DNA of 64,000 nt from Vigna angularis (GCF_016808095.1 NC_068980.1:3348001-3412000), one strand, 5' to 3'; positions 1 to 11,594 are shown, counted from the first letter of the stretch. Numbers and translations: made by a program. Notes: generated by a model not told the origin, from the sequence alone.

Positions 1-991
1 CTCCACTGATTTTGTCTGGCTGAGAACACGTGTAAGAAATATTGGAATTTGGATATCTACAAGGAAGTTCCTTAGGTATTTCTGAAAGTCTTGTTTGAGC
101 AGAACTCGCTAGTTTTTTACACAAGGAGCTTTGAATATCAGGAACTTTCCGATGCTTATTCTGGGGGGTGTCTCTAGGTAAAATGAGAACAATCGATTTG
201 CTTTTCCCATGCATATCGTGTTCAGCAGCATTAGTATTTGGTTGTCTGAAATTCTCCACTTTCTTCTCTGGACCATCATCTTGAGCGCTCATTTCAAGCT
301 TAGTACGTGATGCTGCCTCATACGTTCCACCATTTGGAAAGATATCACTTTCCTTAATAATGAGTGGATTTCGTTGTCTCCTTTCACATCCTTTGGGAAT
401 ATTAGCAGTATGGTTTTGGGAAAGATGGCCGCCAACTCCAGCATACTCACTGTGTGTATCAACATTAATGCTGCCACCTTTAAGATTCTGACAATTTCCA
501 AAACTTCCTTGAGAACTTTTGACAGATACAGGGTACCCTTTCATCGGAGTTGTCATGAAGTGAGATTGCAGTGACGGACGAGATAGTCTTTGATGAGAAG
601 GAGAACAACTAAGACCTTTGCTAGAATTACCAGATAATCCCTCTATTGAAACAGAAGATGGTCTATTACTTGTAGATGTCGAACTCCGGCTACTTAAGGG
701 AACCTGTTTATGGCTGTACTGCCATTGTTTTAGACTAGCCCAATCAAGCACCCCAACATTCAAAACTTTTTCAGGAATTTTTTCTCCCTTCTCAAGATAA
801 CCTGGTAAATTTGACATGTACCTAACCAGCTCGTCTTCCTCACTTCCCATTTTGTAAGCTGATTGTTTTTGCTGATTCCTGTATGGTTTTAAAGAGTGGG
901 CGTCTTCCTCAGTTTTGGTAATTTCATGATGAAAATCAGCATATGACAATGTTTTCTCTTGTTTCAACCTGTCATTAGTTTTTCTATTCAT
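1..991 (-). CDS. Plant-specific protein resembling the DUF688 family, N-terminal part (cut by window edge)
   Basis: An uninterrupted frame of 330 codons runs leftward from the ATG at 989-991 to the window edge, so the C-terminus lies outside. An in-frame TAG lies 12 codons before the ATG, which makes this the first usable start. The protein is hydrophilic, Ser/Lys-rich and has no signal peptide or membrane segment. Near residue 55 it has a conserved-looking block (LVRYMSNLPGYLEKGEKIPE, followed by NVGVLDWASLKQWQYSHKQ), and near residue 265 SIVLILPRDTPQNK. I recall both patterns from the uncharacterised plant DUF688 proteins; this is from memory. The coding exon appears to begin after an acceptor near 1141. 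A GC-richer leader exon ending in a donor near 2239 lies upstream. No function is known to me. Confidence 0.75.
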   Translation of the reverse strand, partial: MNRKTNDRLKQEKTLSYADFHHEITKTEEDAHSLKPYRNQQKQSAYKMGSEEDELVRYMSNLPGYLEKGEKIPEKVLNVGVLDWASLKQWQYSHKQVPLSSRSSTSTSNRPSSVSIEGLSGNSSKGLSCSPSHQRLSRPSLQSHFMTTPMKGYPVSVKSSQGSFGNCQNLKGGSINVDTHSEYAGVGGHLSQNHTANIPKGCERRQRNPLIIKESDIFPNGGTYEAASRTKLEMSAQDDGPEKKVENFRQPNTNAAEHDMHGKSKSIVLILPRDTPQNKHRKVPDIQSSLCKKLASSAQTRLSEIPKELPCRYPNSNISYTCSQPDKISG

Positions 992-2480
992 GCTGATGGA
1001 TGGTTTCCACAATTTCACTCTGACCTAGCATCAGATGAATAAACTGTCTGGGCTGCGGCTTGAAAACTACGTACCAACTTCTTGTTGTCCACAGAGTGCA
1101 GTTGGGAAAATACTAATGTTTTTCTTTTATAGCTGCACACCTGAATTACAATCACAAATCAAACTTACAGAAACAGAAATTTCATGATAAATGAAAAATC
1201 ACTATCGAGAACAAACTAATATATAATAAACAAGGGTGGCTTTTACTCCACATTATTTTTATTTCCTCCTTTGAATAACCATGACAACCAAAAGCAAAAT
1301 AGCATGAGTTGTCTTATATAAAGTACCAACTATCCAACTACATTGAAGACAAAGCGACCAAAAACTAAACCTGTCAATTATAATTTGATTCACAGCAGCA
1401 CCAAAGAAAACCCAATCATGTTAACTCATGGAAGAGTCAGTAGAATTGTAAATAATCGAAAAAGGCATGATTAGCCTCTAAAAAAAGGTCTCCTACAATT
1501 TCCCCCTCCTTTTACAGATCACCCTGTTAGTTCAGCTTGAAAGTAAGGGTAAAAAGCTGTAAGGGAGAATTCAAACTTACACCTCTTATTAATCAATTTG
1601 ATAGCAATATAATTGAATGTGATGATTAAAGTCCACACAGTCCAACTGCCCAAGATAGAAAAATCAGGGAAGTTGTACTACCACAGGTTGAATAATATAT
1701 GAAAACTAAAGAAAACAATAAGAGTTAATGCAACACTTAAAAAGTCAGATATAAAATCAAATAAGAGGGGCAAAACCGAAATCAAAAATAGCTGAAGCTA
1801 AAAAACAAGATTAAGTGGTCCATGCAAACCCATCTTCAAAATCCAAAAGATAAGGCATCATGTAACAAACGACGACCAGTATCACAATCTCTACCCCAAA
1901 TTAAAAGATACTGTCCAACATTTCATTATTGCTATAGGTTAGTAAACGGCATTTTCGTTTGAATTTCAAACACTAAGGTCTCTTTTGGAATTTGGTAAAT
2001 CGGTCACCACCAAAAAAACGAAACAAAAACATAAAGGAGCTAAGACAACAACATTATTTGAATAAAACACTTTCCACTTTTCTTTCAGCATTATCGTCAG
2101 GATAGCACGATTGCTGAAAAATACTAAGTGTCAAACTCAAAACCCTTGTTACGCACGTGCATTCACGAGTTTAGAATAAACAACAGTTAATAATTAAACA
2201 AAAAATAATAATAGCAAAACTCTAATTGGAAGCATACCCGGAGAAGCGGAGGGCGAAGAAGAATCAGAAAATGCAGAGAAGCGGAGGATCGTATAGCTTG
2301 GAGAAGAAGCAAGGACTGTCGGTGCTGTCGAAACTACGTCACAGTTGTGAGCGGAAACACAAGACGAGTGACCCAAAACGCTAGAGAAACACGTCGTCCT
2401 CGAAAAACGCGATTGCAAACTCCAATGCGGGGAAGAAAAGAGGAGGAGAGAGGGAGCCTTTGGTTGGGTTCTCACTTTCT
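992..2480 (-). other. Probable 5' leader and intron of the DUF688-like gene
   Basis: Read on the minus strand, about 2480-2240 is GC-richer than its surroundings and ends in CTCCGG|GTATGC, a plausible donor. The next 1.1 kb is AT-rich and ends in TTCAG near 1142, a plausible acceptor. The 150 bases between that acceptor and the ATG at 991 hold a short open stretch ending in TGA, so they look like leader. Transcription start was not determined. Confidence 0.45.
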
Positions 2481-2819
2481 GGCTTGTATGTATCTTCGTG
2501 CCCAGGGATAATAGTCAAAGAGGGGTGAATGAGTAGATAGTGAAGCAGAGTGGGGGCCACTTGATTTTTCATCAGACGGCCGAAAAAAAAATGAGTGATC
2601 AGACGGTGATAGTGGGTACATACAATAGATGCAGGGCATATTCTGGGTCCCAGGTGATTCATATGGAGAGTGAAGTATGAGTTGGTGGGCTTAGAGGGGC
2701 CCACTTTGAATTGGGCTCAGACTGGGCTTTATGGAGAATGCAAATGAACCGAAATTAGGGATTGTCGTGTTGTGCCGTGTTTGGTAAGATCAATCAATCA
2801 TGTTGCAGGAGCCGAAACA

Positions 2820-2895
2820 ATGGTTATTGGAGTCGCTTTTATCCTTTTCTTTGTCGTTTTGGCTTCATTGCCAAAGGTGGATTCCACTTTCTGCG
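2820..2895 (+). other. Possible isolated first exon encoding a signal peptide
   Basis: An ATG in a reasonable context (gaaacaATGG) opens 25 codons that read like a secretory signal peptide: a hydrophobic core (VAFILFFVVLASL) followed by a polar end and a Cys. It closes on a perfect donor, CTGCG|GTAAGC. No continuation in phase could be found downstream; the best acceptor, near 3106, leads straight to a stop. It could be the remnant of a gene disrupted by the AT-rich sequence that follows, or chance. Confidence 0.25.
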
Positions 2896-3308
2896 GTAAG
2901 CCACTTCAACACCGTTCTTAAAGGATTTTAATCTTTCCGTATTCACTTTTTCTTTTCGGTCCCTTTTAAGTCAAAGAATTTAAAATAGCCTCTTTTTTTT
3001 AAATATGACTAATATTTTTATATTTTTTCTACACTCTTGTTTTCATAATTATATATATTTATATTTTTTTCTTTTGTTTGTATTCATTCATCGACTGCTA
3101 TTGTAGGTACGTTTTAAGCACTCTTGGCAGGAGGTGGGTATGCACTGATCTGGATTATTTACTATGAGATTTATTTGGTACAATTTTTAAAGTTGTTAGA
3201 GTTGGAAGTGTAAATTACTGAAATTTAATATTGATAAGAAATTTACTTACTGCATTTAATTCATGTTATAAACAAAATTACTATTATAAATAAAAAACCT
3301 TTAATTTA

Positions 3309-3430
<122 letters not shown>

Positions 3431-3901
3431 TAGGATATTTAGGTTAAATATGATGTGACGATGTATTGTATTTTTGTGTAACATTGTCCCTAATAACATT
3501 TAATTAAGAAAACTCCTGATACAACGAGGGATATTAGTTCAAACAAATATTAAAATTTAAGACTAATGACAATACTAAACAGACATTTTATTATATTTTG
3601 AGTAGTTTAAAATTTAATATTACTATGAAAATAAAATAAATAAATTGTTAATACATAATTCAATCATTAAATCTTTTATTATAATCAAATAAAATGATTT
3701 TATACTCGGTGAGAAAATTTAAATTTCAAAATTTGACGATCATTATTTTTAGTTTAATAACAAAATCAGTTCATATATTATAAAAAAAACACTCCTAGTT
3801 TTATGTTTTATTATATAAACTTAATGTTAAACTTAACAGATTTTCTAGAAACAAAAATTGATATATCACTTTACATTATATAATAATTGTCGTTTGTGGA
3901 G

Positions 3902-3906
<5 letters not shown>

Positions 3907-3990
<84 letters not shown>
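3907..3990. repeat. (AT)n microsatellite
   Basis: A perfect AT dinucleotide run of about 42 units, the second large AT array within 600 bases. Confidence 0.98.
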
Positions 3991-3994
<4 letters not shown>

Positions 3995-6306
3995 ACTCAC
4001 GCTATGTTAAGCATTTTGGTTGAAGTTCTCTAAAACTAAGGATTTAATAACAAATATTTAAATCATTAAATAAATACAGTGGTTTTATAAAAGAAGCATA
4101 TAAATATAGAATGATATTTCATTTCTTTTAAGCTATTTTCTTTTATTGAATTGTATGATACTTATTGCATCTATTATTATTAATTATTATATTTAAATAC
4201 ATGTGCACATTAAACCAACCGCTACAAAGTAACCTCTTTGAATTGGTAAAAGGTTATTAATAGTAACTTTTCACCAAATAAACTTTTGAAAAAAAAGGAA
4301 TAAAATGAAAAGGCAGCACGATGATTATTTGAAATATTATAGTAAAATAATATGATCTTAAGCAAACTTTTAAAAGTGTTAGTTTTGTAAGAAAAAGTTT
4401 TGAAATAATTGTTTTGGAGAAATAAAAATATTCATTTCTGATTATAATTAAGTATTTTTGGACTTTAAGTAGGAATGAAAATAGGTGTTTAAATCTAAAT
4501 TTCAAATCATATTCATTAGTTATTATTCTTTCCTAAAAAAAAGTACCCAATGCTCACTGCAAAATAACTTTCATGTCGTTGTCTATAAATAATCATGAAT
4601 ACATTTTTATTTTTAGTTTTAATTAATAATATAATAAAATGTATTTAAAAATATAAATTTAAAAAGATTTTAAATTTTAATTAAAATAAAATTAATATTA
4701 TTAAAAATGAAATATATATTTTTTAAATAAAAAAAATATAAATTTAAATAAAATTAATTTAAACATAATCTTGATTCTGGTCTTCTCTTTAATAATATTT
4801 CTTTTTCCAGTTTGATAAAAATGTATCAAAATAAAAATAATAAACAATAGACAATTGCGTGTAACTAAAATATTTATTAGATGATAAAACGGATAGTCAA
4901 ATTTTAAATTTTTTTTTCCTGTTCAGCTATGGTTGGTTACGTGATAACAAACTAAAACACATTAACAGATTAAAATAACTAATCCTATCTACCAAATTTT
5001 GAAAAAACTTGATTTGCTGACTCGCATGCCAAAACTCAATTTATCATCCATAATATCTAATATATACATATGTTTATTAAATTACATAATTGAATTATTT
5101 ATACGAATGTTGCTAAATTTTTTTTTTGTTTACTTATTATTGAATGCCCATACTTTTAAGTCGAGAGGTTTTTGTAGTTATTAATTTATATTTTTATCAA
5201 ATAATAAAATTATTCTTTTTACTGTATGGAATAAAATGGATAGTTAAGAACATAAAAACTTTCTAAAAAAATTATCTATATATAGTGTCATAATTTTAAG
5301 ACAGGGTCATTCACACTACAAATATACAGTCATAAGTAAAGGGGGGCAGAAACAGGTCAACTTGATTTTTTAATCCAACATTAATCTTTTAAAAAAGGTC
5401 AGATTAAGCTAGTTTGATAATTAAAAACAGATTAAACTTTACAATCTAGTATAGTCTGTTTTTTTTTTCTTTTTTTGTCATCAAAAGTTTAGTGTTACAT
5501 GGAAATGAATTAGAATTTTTTATTATGAAAATGAGTTAATGACGGGTTGCGAGTTGATTCCAAGCTGAAATGATTATTGTCGACTTGTTTTAGATCTCAC
5601 TAAGTTATATCATATTTCATATTATTTGATTAATATTAATTTTAAATTTTGTAGCGCAGGTTCTAATTTTTTTAACGAAACCAAATTGGTAGGCTAGTCC
5701 AATTAGTCTACAGGATTGCCCTGTAAGACTGTCAGATTTAAAGGATCGAATTAATTCAAATTTCTGAATTGAAAATGTTGTCTCTATTAGTTTTTTTGGC
5801 TGGACTGATAGACTAATCCATTGAAGTTGTCCTTTTTGTCATCTAATCCTAAGTTAAATTTCCTTTGACAAGCTTCATCATAAGTGCTTAGTGTGTTAAT
5901 TTTATAAACGTGTATTAAAATTAAACCTTATCTTTAATTTTGTGATTAAAAACAAAAGTTTGACCAATTCCAGTTGTGAAGTGGCAAGAAAGATAATAAA
6001 GACTTCATTATTAGTCACCTTAAATCAAAACACCACAATTAAATCAAAACAATGATATTACAGGATAAGGACATGTGATTTATTCAATCAGCAATCCAAC
6101 TGACCAGTATCTAAGCTGATTAAACACTTTAACAAGATAATCTTAATCTAAGCCACTGGAAAAAAAATCCCAAATTAAAAACCTTAATTTAAAAAATAAA
6201 ATAAAAAGTTCAACAACTGCGAACCTTGAACTGTCGCAGCTCTTCCCTCTCCAAGATGATGAGGTGGATTTATAGATGTGGCACCCCAAGAAGAAGATGC
6301 GTATGG

Positions 6307-6411
6307 CTAAGGGAAGGAGTAGAAACAGCAGAAGCAGCGACAACAGCGCGTGACGAAGGAGCAGCGGAACGAGCGGTGTGGACGGTTAGTTGCGGAAGTA
6401 GTTGGCTCCAT
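6307..6411 (-). CDS. Candidate small Cys-rich ORF (34 aa)
   Basis: The ATG at 6409-6411 has a strong plant start context (tcatctcaATGGAG) and is preceded by a pyrimidine-rich, leader-like stretch (6412-6530). It encodes 34 residues with a Cys cluster (TRCCRCFCCF) and ends at a TAG. In an overlapping frame the same DNA reads as a long Leu-rich hydrophobic run (about 6343-6143), so a frameshifted membrane-protein gene is an alternative. The region is GC-richer than its surroundings and lies head-to-head with the membrane protein gene at 6791. I recognise no family, and coding status is unproven. Confidence 0.25.
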   Translation of the reverse strand: MEPTTSATNRPHRSFRCSFVTRCCRCFCCFYSFP

Positions 6412-6667
6412 TGAGATGAAGCAAAACGAAGCAAGGTTGAGCAAGGAAGAAAAGAGAATTGTGATGGTGGTGAAGAAAAAGAGAAGGGGATGAATGAATA
6501 AGGAGAGAAAAGTGGGTTCCAATGGAATCGATGCTTGCTGAATTTTGTTTTTTGTTTTTGGTTAAAATACTTTGGGAGAATGCGTTTGGTAGAGTTAAAA
6601 ATCGGTGAATTATGCAATTTAATATGTACTTAAAGTTTTAATTAAACAGTTTTATATTTTCAAGTCT

Positions 6668-6735
6668 GGGCCAGAAGTATTAAAGGCCCTGGGCCAGAAG
6701 TGTTAAAGGCCCTGGGCCAGAAGTGTTAAAGGCCC
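6668..6735. repeat. Tandem repeat, 3 x 23 bp
   Basis: Three head-to-tail copies of a 23-base unit beginning GGGCCAGAAGT (6668-6690, 6691-6713, 6714-6735). They differ by one base in the first copy; the last lacks its final base. The repeats lie about 55-120 bases upstream of the gene at 6791, in its probable promoter or leader. Confidence 0.95.
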
Positions 6736-6790
6736 AAACGCAGCCTAGAAAAGACGAAGTCCGAGGTGAAGTTCAGGTTGTTGCTTGTAA

Positions 6791-7763
6791 ATGGCTCCTT
6801 CGTTGTCATTTTGGGAATACACGGTGATCTTCTTTCTGCGGCCCCTTTTCGCCATTGTCTTCGTTCTCTTCTTAATATCTTCTGGTAATTCTTTCATTCT
6901 CTTGATTCTCGCTTCATCGCCTTGATTTTTTGAGTTGAAAAGGGAACACGTGTGTGAGGTGGTGTAGGTTGGTTTGTGGCGTGGAAACTGGTGCTGGTTC
7001 ACGTTCCTTTGGTGCAAGAGGTTTTCGGCCTCAAAAAGAAACCTGTCCGAGTGAAGCCCCAAATTGGTCGCTTCTCCAAAATTTACAGCACACTTCATGC
7101 CCAAAACTCACCTCCCACGAGGTAATTTCTCAAAAAAAGAAATCTTTTTGTTTTCCTAAAAGATTTTTATTTTTTTATTTTTATTTTCATCCCTTTGGCA
7201 ATTATATGTTAGGGGATGCTTTTTTCTTGTGTTGTGAAAAGGAATCTACAATAAGATTTTGTTCGGTAAATTTGGAAAAATTGTTGAATGCTCCCTCGTG
7301 CTTAGTTGTGATATCAATATTGGATATGGACTTGTGTTTTCTTAGGACAGAGCAAGTTTGTAATTGTGCTGACTTGTCTATTTATCTGTTCATTAGAAAG
7401 AATCACAAAAGGGTGGAATTGAGTGGATATTAGATTGTAGATTACTCTGTTTGAAATAGAACGAAATGGATGCAATGAGGTGCAATTCAATCCTTCTCAT
7501 TCTGTTCTATTCAAATCATCATTGTATATCCAAACATAGCTCAATTGTATTAGCTTAGTTGTTTATTCATTTGTATCCTTTTGTTTCCTTCGTGGGAAAG
7601 GAGGAGAATGTCACGCTGATTCACCTTGCTTTCTATTAAATTTCAATGGCTGTTCAAAAGTTTCTGTTCAGGTTTTAGGTATGATATGAGTTATTTGTCT
7701 TGCGATCTTATTTTCTAAAAGACTGGTTTGTATTTGCATAGGATAGAGGACGAGGAAAGTTGA
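6791..7763 (+). CDS. Small two-pass membrane protein, plant-conserved type, function unknown
   Basis: Exons 6791-6884, 6968-7121 and probably 7742-7763 join in phase to give 89 residues. The ATG is in good context (gtaaATGGCT). Residues about 12-30 (VIFFLRPLFAIVFVLFLI) form one membrane segment. Residues 32-52 (GWFVAWKLVLVHVPLVQEVF) form a second, amphipathic or membrane segment, followed by a basic tail (GLKKKPVRVKPQIGRFSK). The third exon adds IEDEES and a stop. If the donor at 7122 (AG|GTAATT) is not used, the frame stops at 7125, giving 83 residues ending PPTR. I recall similar small plant proteins of unknown function but no named gene. Conserved splice phases and the absence of internal stops support a real gene; the 3' end is the uncertain part. 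Confidence 0.68.
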
Positions 7764-8805
7764 AGGTTATTGTAGATGGATTGAAATAGAAAGGAGCGAA
7801 AGATAAAACTATTCCTAGGGTCAGGAATCAGATCATAACTTTCTGATCCTATTCTCATTCTTAACTCTGGTCAAATTCGAAACAAAAAAAACAGGGTACC
7901 TAGTTGTTAGCCCAGGACACATGATAAGTCATAATATTAGAACAAAAGAAGAGACATACCATGTTTTATTTTAATTTATTTTTTATATAAATATGAATGT
8001 AATTATCAGGTAGGAAATTTAAATGTAATCTATTAATATAAAATGGGAGTTGTCCTTATTATATGTGAGTCTATATGTTCATGATAGTTCATAACGATAT
8101 AATCATACAAATCTAATAATATTGATTCACTACTTTAAATCTCCAAAATTCCAAATACTCTGTGAAAATATGAACCAACTATTCTTAAAGCAAAACACTA
8201 AACATGGTTCAGAAAAAACAGAAGGGAAGCATCATTGAGGCATGTGCATTGTATTGAAAAGAAAAAAAAAATCAACAGACACGAACACAATGAAATTGTA
8301 ATTACAATGTATCGATTTCAATTATTAATGTATCGATTTCAATTATTAGCAGCGCATTGTGGAAATGATTAATGGTGAAATTTCTATTGAAAACATAGCG
8401 CATAATTATTATGCAGCATCTATCAGTGGATTCTTTTTCACATATTCTTAGTATTGATAGCTAAGTGACATCATAAAAATTAACTATGTAATTTAATAAA
8501 ATTATTTATTAAAAAGGTATTATGTAATATTGATCTTTTTTCGGCTCGGAATGGTCTTACAATAAGTTGGGCCAAAAATAACCGAGACTCTTTAACTTTG
8601 GGCAGCTTATTCCTTAACAAGACCCAATTAAACTTGACCATTAATGGGCTGGAAGTCCATTGTACATTCATTGAAGCAAATCATATTTCAGTTTAGCAGA
8701 AAACTGAACTAAACAAAATCACAATAATTTTTTTTTCAGTTATTTCAATATGTTTAGTGAATTGCTGTATTTCTTTTTCATGTTAAACGTTGATGTTAAA
8801 AATTA
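7764..8805. other. Intergenic spacer
   Basis: 3' flank of the membrane protein gene followed by AT-rich DNA. It holds a short direct repeat (ATGTATCGATTTCAATTATTA-like, about 8308-8350). No gene was recognised. Confidence 0.6.
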
Positions 8806-9789
8806 GGTTTAATACATCATTTGATCCTTACTTTTAGGGGTTTGATTCAAAGTAATCGTACCTTTTAAAAAAATTCACTAAGACTCCATATTTCGTTAAA
8901 AAATGTCCAACCCGGTCCATTTCGCTCACGTCATTAAAAACATAACGGTGCAAATGTCACTGTGTCATCTCATAAGCACGTGGCACACGTTAATAGGTAG
9001 ATTTAAATGATTTTTTAATTTAAAAAACATCTTTGCCACGTCATCATCACCATCTCCAGACAAACCCTAATTTCTCTCCAAGAAACCCTAGTTGCCGCAC
9101 CATCCAGCGTCGTCACCGCCATCGTCGCTGACAATCGTCCTCTCCAACGTATCACACGCCACCACCAAAGCTATGTGACGAGAACGCGAGAAACCCTAGG
9201 TCTCCACGGTTTGCTTGCAGGTCTGATTATGGTTGTAGGTGGAGGCAAGCAGCGGCACAATTAGTGGTGGAGAAGAGTGGCGATTCGCGATCTACAGCAG
9301 CTGGCGATTTGGCTGGTGGTTAGTGGTTCACGATTCTGTGGTGGAGATTGGACGACAGTGTTGCTGGCGCGACGACGATTTGGCTGATGCGGGGTGAAAA
9401 TGGTGAAGATTGGTGGTCGCGGCATAGCAAGGGATCGTGTTGGGTGGTGGTGCAAGAACGAAGGTGAGATGCGAAGGTGGTGGAGGTGCAACAGAAGGGA
9501 GAAGACACTTTGGTGGTGGCACGTGATGTGTTGGAGAGGACGACTGCCGGCGAGGATGGCAGTGACGGCGCTGGATGGTGCGGCGGCTAGGGTTTCTTGG
9601 AGAAAAATTAGGATTTGTCTGGAGATGGTGATGATGATGTGGCATTTGCACCGTTATGTTTTTAACAGCGTGAGCGGAAAGGACTGCATTTAACATTTTT
9701 TAGGGGTCTGAACTTTTTTAAAAGGTAGGATTACTTTGAACCAAACCCCTAAAAGTAGGGACCAAATGATGTATTGAACCTAAAAACTA
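8797..9789. mobile_element. MULE-type non-autonomous DNA transposon with very long terminal inverted repeats
   Basis: The element spans 8806-9780. It starts GGTTTAATACATCATTTG and ends in the inverted equivalent (one base different in that stretch). It is flanked by 9-bp direct repeats TAAAAATTA (8797-8805) and TAAAAACTA (9781-9789), matching at 8 of 9. A 9-bp duplication is typical of Mutator-like elements. The inverted arms reach about 9170 on the left and 9508 on the right. The right arm lacks about 85 bases present in the left. The interior and inner arms are unusually GC-rich for this region. No transposase frame is present; all open frames here are repeat-derived. Confidence 0.88.
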
Positions 9790-9870
9790 TAAGCATGTCA
9801 TATACAAACAAACTTATACAACATATTTTGGAATGAAGATTCACTAAGGGTGTGTTCTTTTGAGTGTATT

Positions 9871-9912
9871 TGGGGGAGATGATTTGGGGGAGATGATTTG
9901 GGGGAGATGATT
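9871..9912. repeat. Tandem repeat, 3 x 14 bp, inside transposon left end
   Basis: Three perfect copies of TGGGGGAGATGATT at 9871-9884, 9885-9898 and 9899-9912, starting 23 bases inside the left end of the Harbinger-like element. Subterminal repeats of this sort can serve as transposase-binding arrays. Confidence 0.95.
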
Positions 9913-11497
9913 TGAATGGATTTGAGGGTAATTTTTTTATTGTTTTTTTGAGTGGATTTGTGGGTAATTGAGAGTGGATTTGGAGGTAAAGTTTGTGAGA
10001 ATTAGTGTAAGATTTGATTGATGTGATAGATTTTAAAAATTAGTTTAATTGGTAGAAATTGAAGATTACCAAAATGCCCCTAGTTATAAAAGTAATATAA
10101 AATGTAATTTTTTAATGTTATATTTAATTGTAAAAATGTTTATAAAGAGAAAAAAATTATGAATAATTTATAAAATTAATGTTTATAAATTATAAAATTT
10201 ATAAAGTATTAAAATGAATTTATTTTTAAAATGTAGTATTTGCTTGTAATATAATTTACTACGAAGTGATTTCAATTTATTTGTTACGGAAATGAGAATG
10301 ATTAACATTAAACAAAGAAATAATTAAGTATGAAGTTATAATATTACATGAGCTAAAAAAAAAGTGGCAACAATTGAACATACAAATATTCTTTTAATAG
10401 TTCATCATCACGTTGATTCAGCAAGGTATCGTTGCAATGCATTGAAACGATATTGTATTGGCATCCCTATTAGATGTCTTGTATGGGATGGATGTGAAGA
10501 TAAAAAGTCGAAGCACTGTCTGAATAACCTACACATGTTATGAGAAGCTAATAGTTGTCTTTAACACTACAACTATATACCAAATGGACACAACAAACAG
10601 GTTCTTATGGCTCACCTCTTTTCCTTCAAGGTGTCATAGATGGTGAGCCTCTCTGGTACATATGTGATTTTTCGGATTACACCTGCAATTAATTACAAAA
10701 AAAACTTTGAAACATTGACACAGTAGTCCTCATCAACGAAAAAGAAATTAAGATAACCAAACTATTTCTTTATACCAATACGTGTCTAGCTCCTTCAAAA
10801 ATCAACAGCTACACAATCCACAAAACAAACGTTCTCTGATACTTCTCCAGATGTGAAAAATGGTGTTCTTGTGGCCAGAGAAAGTGTCTAACAACAACAA
10901 TATAAATCAAACAACGTTCTGTGATATAATATCATGAAAGTGGACACAATCTGTAAACTTCTCCGTAACTTACCAATCCTATGCACCTCCGTATGGCTGA
11001 CCAATTTCACCTTATAATTACATACACCTGCAACACATACAAATGGTTAAATGGTTAGGCTGTTGCTTAAGAAAAACAAATTCATTCTCGGGCTTATCCT
11101 GCATGTAGACGTTCAAAACTTTGCATGTACACGTTCAAAATTTTGCCAAATAACTGTAACACCAACGTCCATGTCCTCTGTCGACTTCCATCCCCATCAA
11201 CCTGTCTTCGACCGGACCAACTTTGATCTTCTTCTCCATGTAACACATCTCCTTGCTCTCCCTCCTCCCATTCTTCATGTTCCTCACATTGTTCATGTCT
11301 TTTTTTTGTAATCGGAATGGTGCCATCAACCTCAACCACGATACCGCAACCTCATCAACCGGAACGGAAGCTCAAATAGGTCACATACCGCAACTTCATC
11401 AACCTCAAACCACGATACTCCCAAATCAACGTACACGCGCACACCGTCCATGCAACCGGAGAAGACTGTGCAACCTAGCTCACGTTTTCAAAGAAGT

Positions 11498-11594
11498 TGT
11501 AACCGGTTATAGACCCTGTAACCGAATACGCTCAACGCCAACTTCTGCATCAAAATGTAACCGGTTACGCACGCTGTAACCGAATACGCACAAC
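11498..11594. repeat. Direct repeat of a 39-bp ACCGGTTA/ACCGAATACG unit
   Basis: Two copies of a 39-base unit (11498-11536 and 11556-11594), each holding TGTAACCGGTTA followed by TGTAACCGAATACG. A diverged third copy lies at 12277-12311, at the other end of the same transposon. Confidence 0.85.

Noticed and set aside
9261..9696. Several overlapping frames of 60-120 codons on both strands
   Set aside because: They fall in the GC-rich interior and inverted arms of the MULE. The frames are open because of composition, with no start context or conserved pattern.
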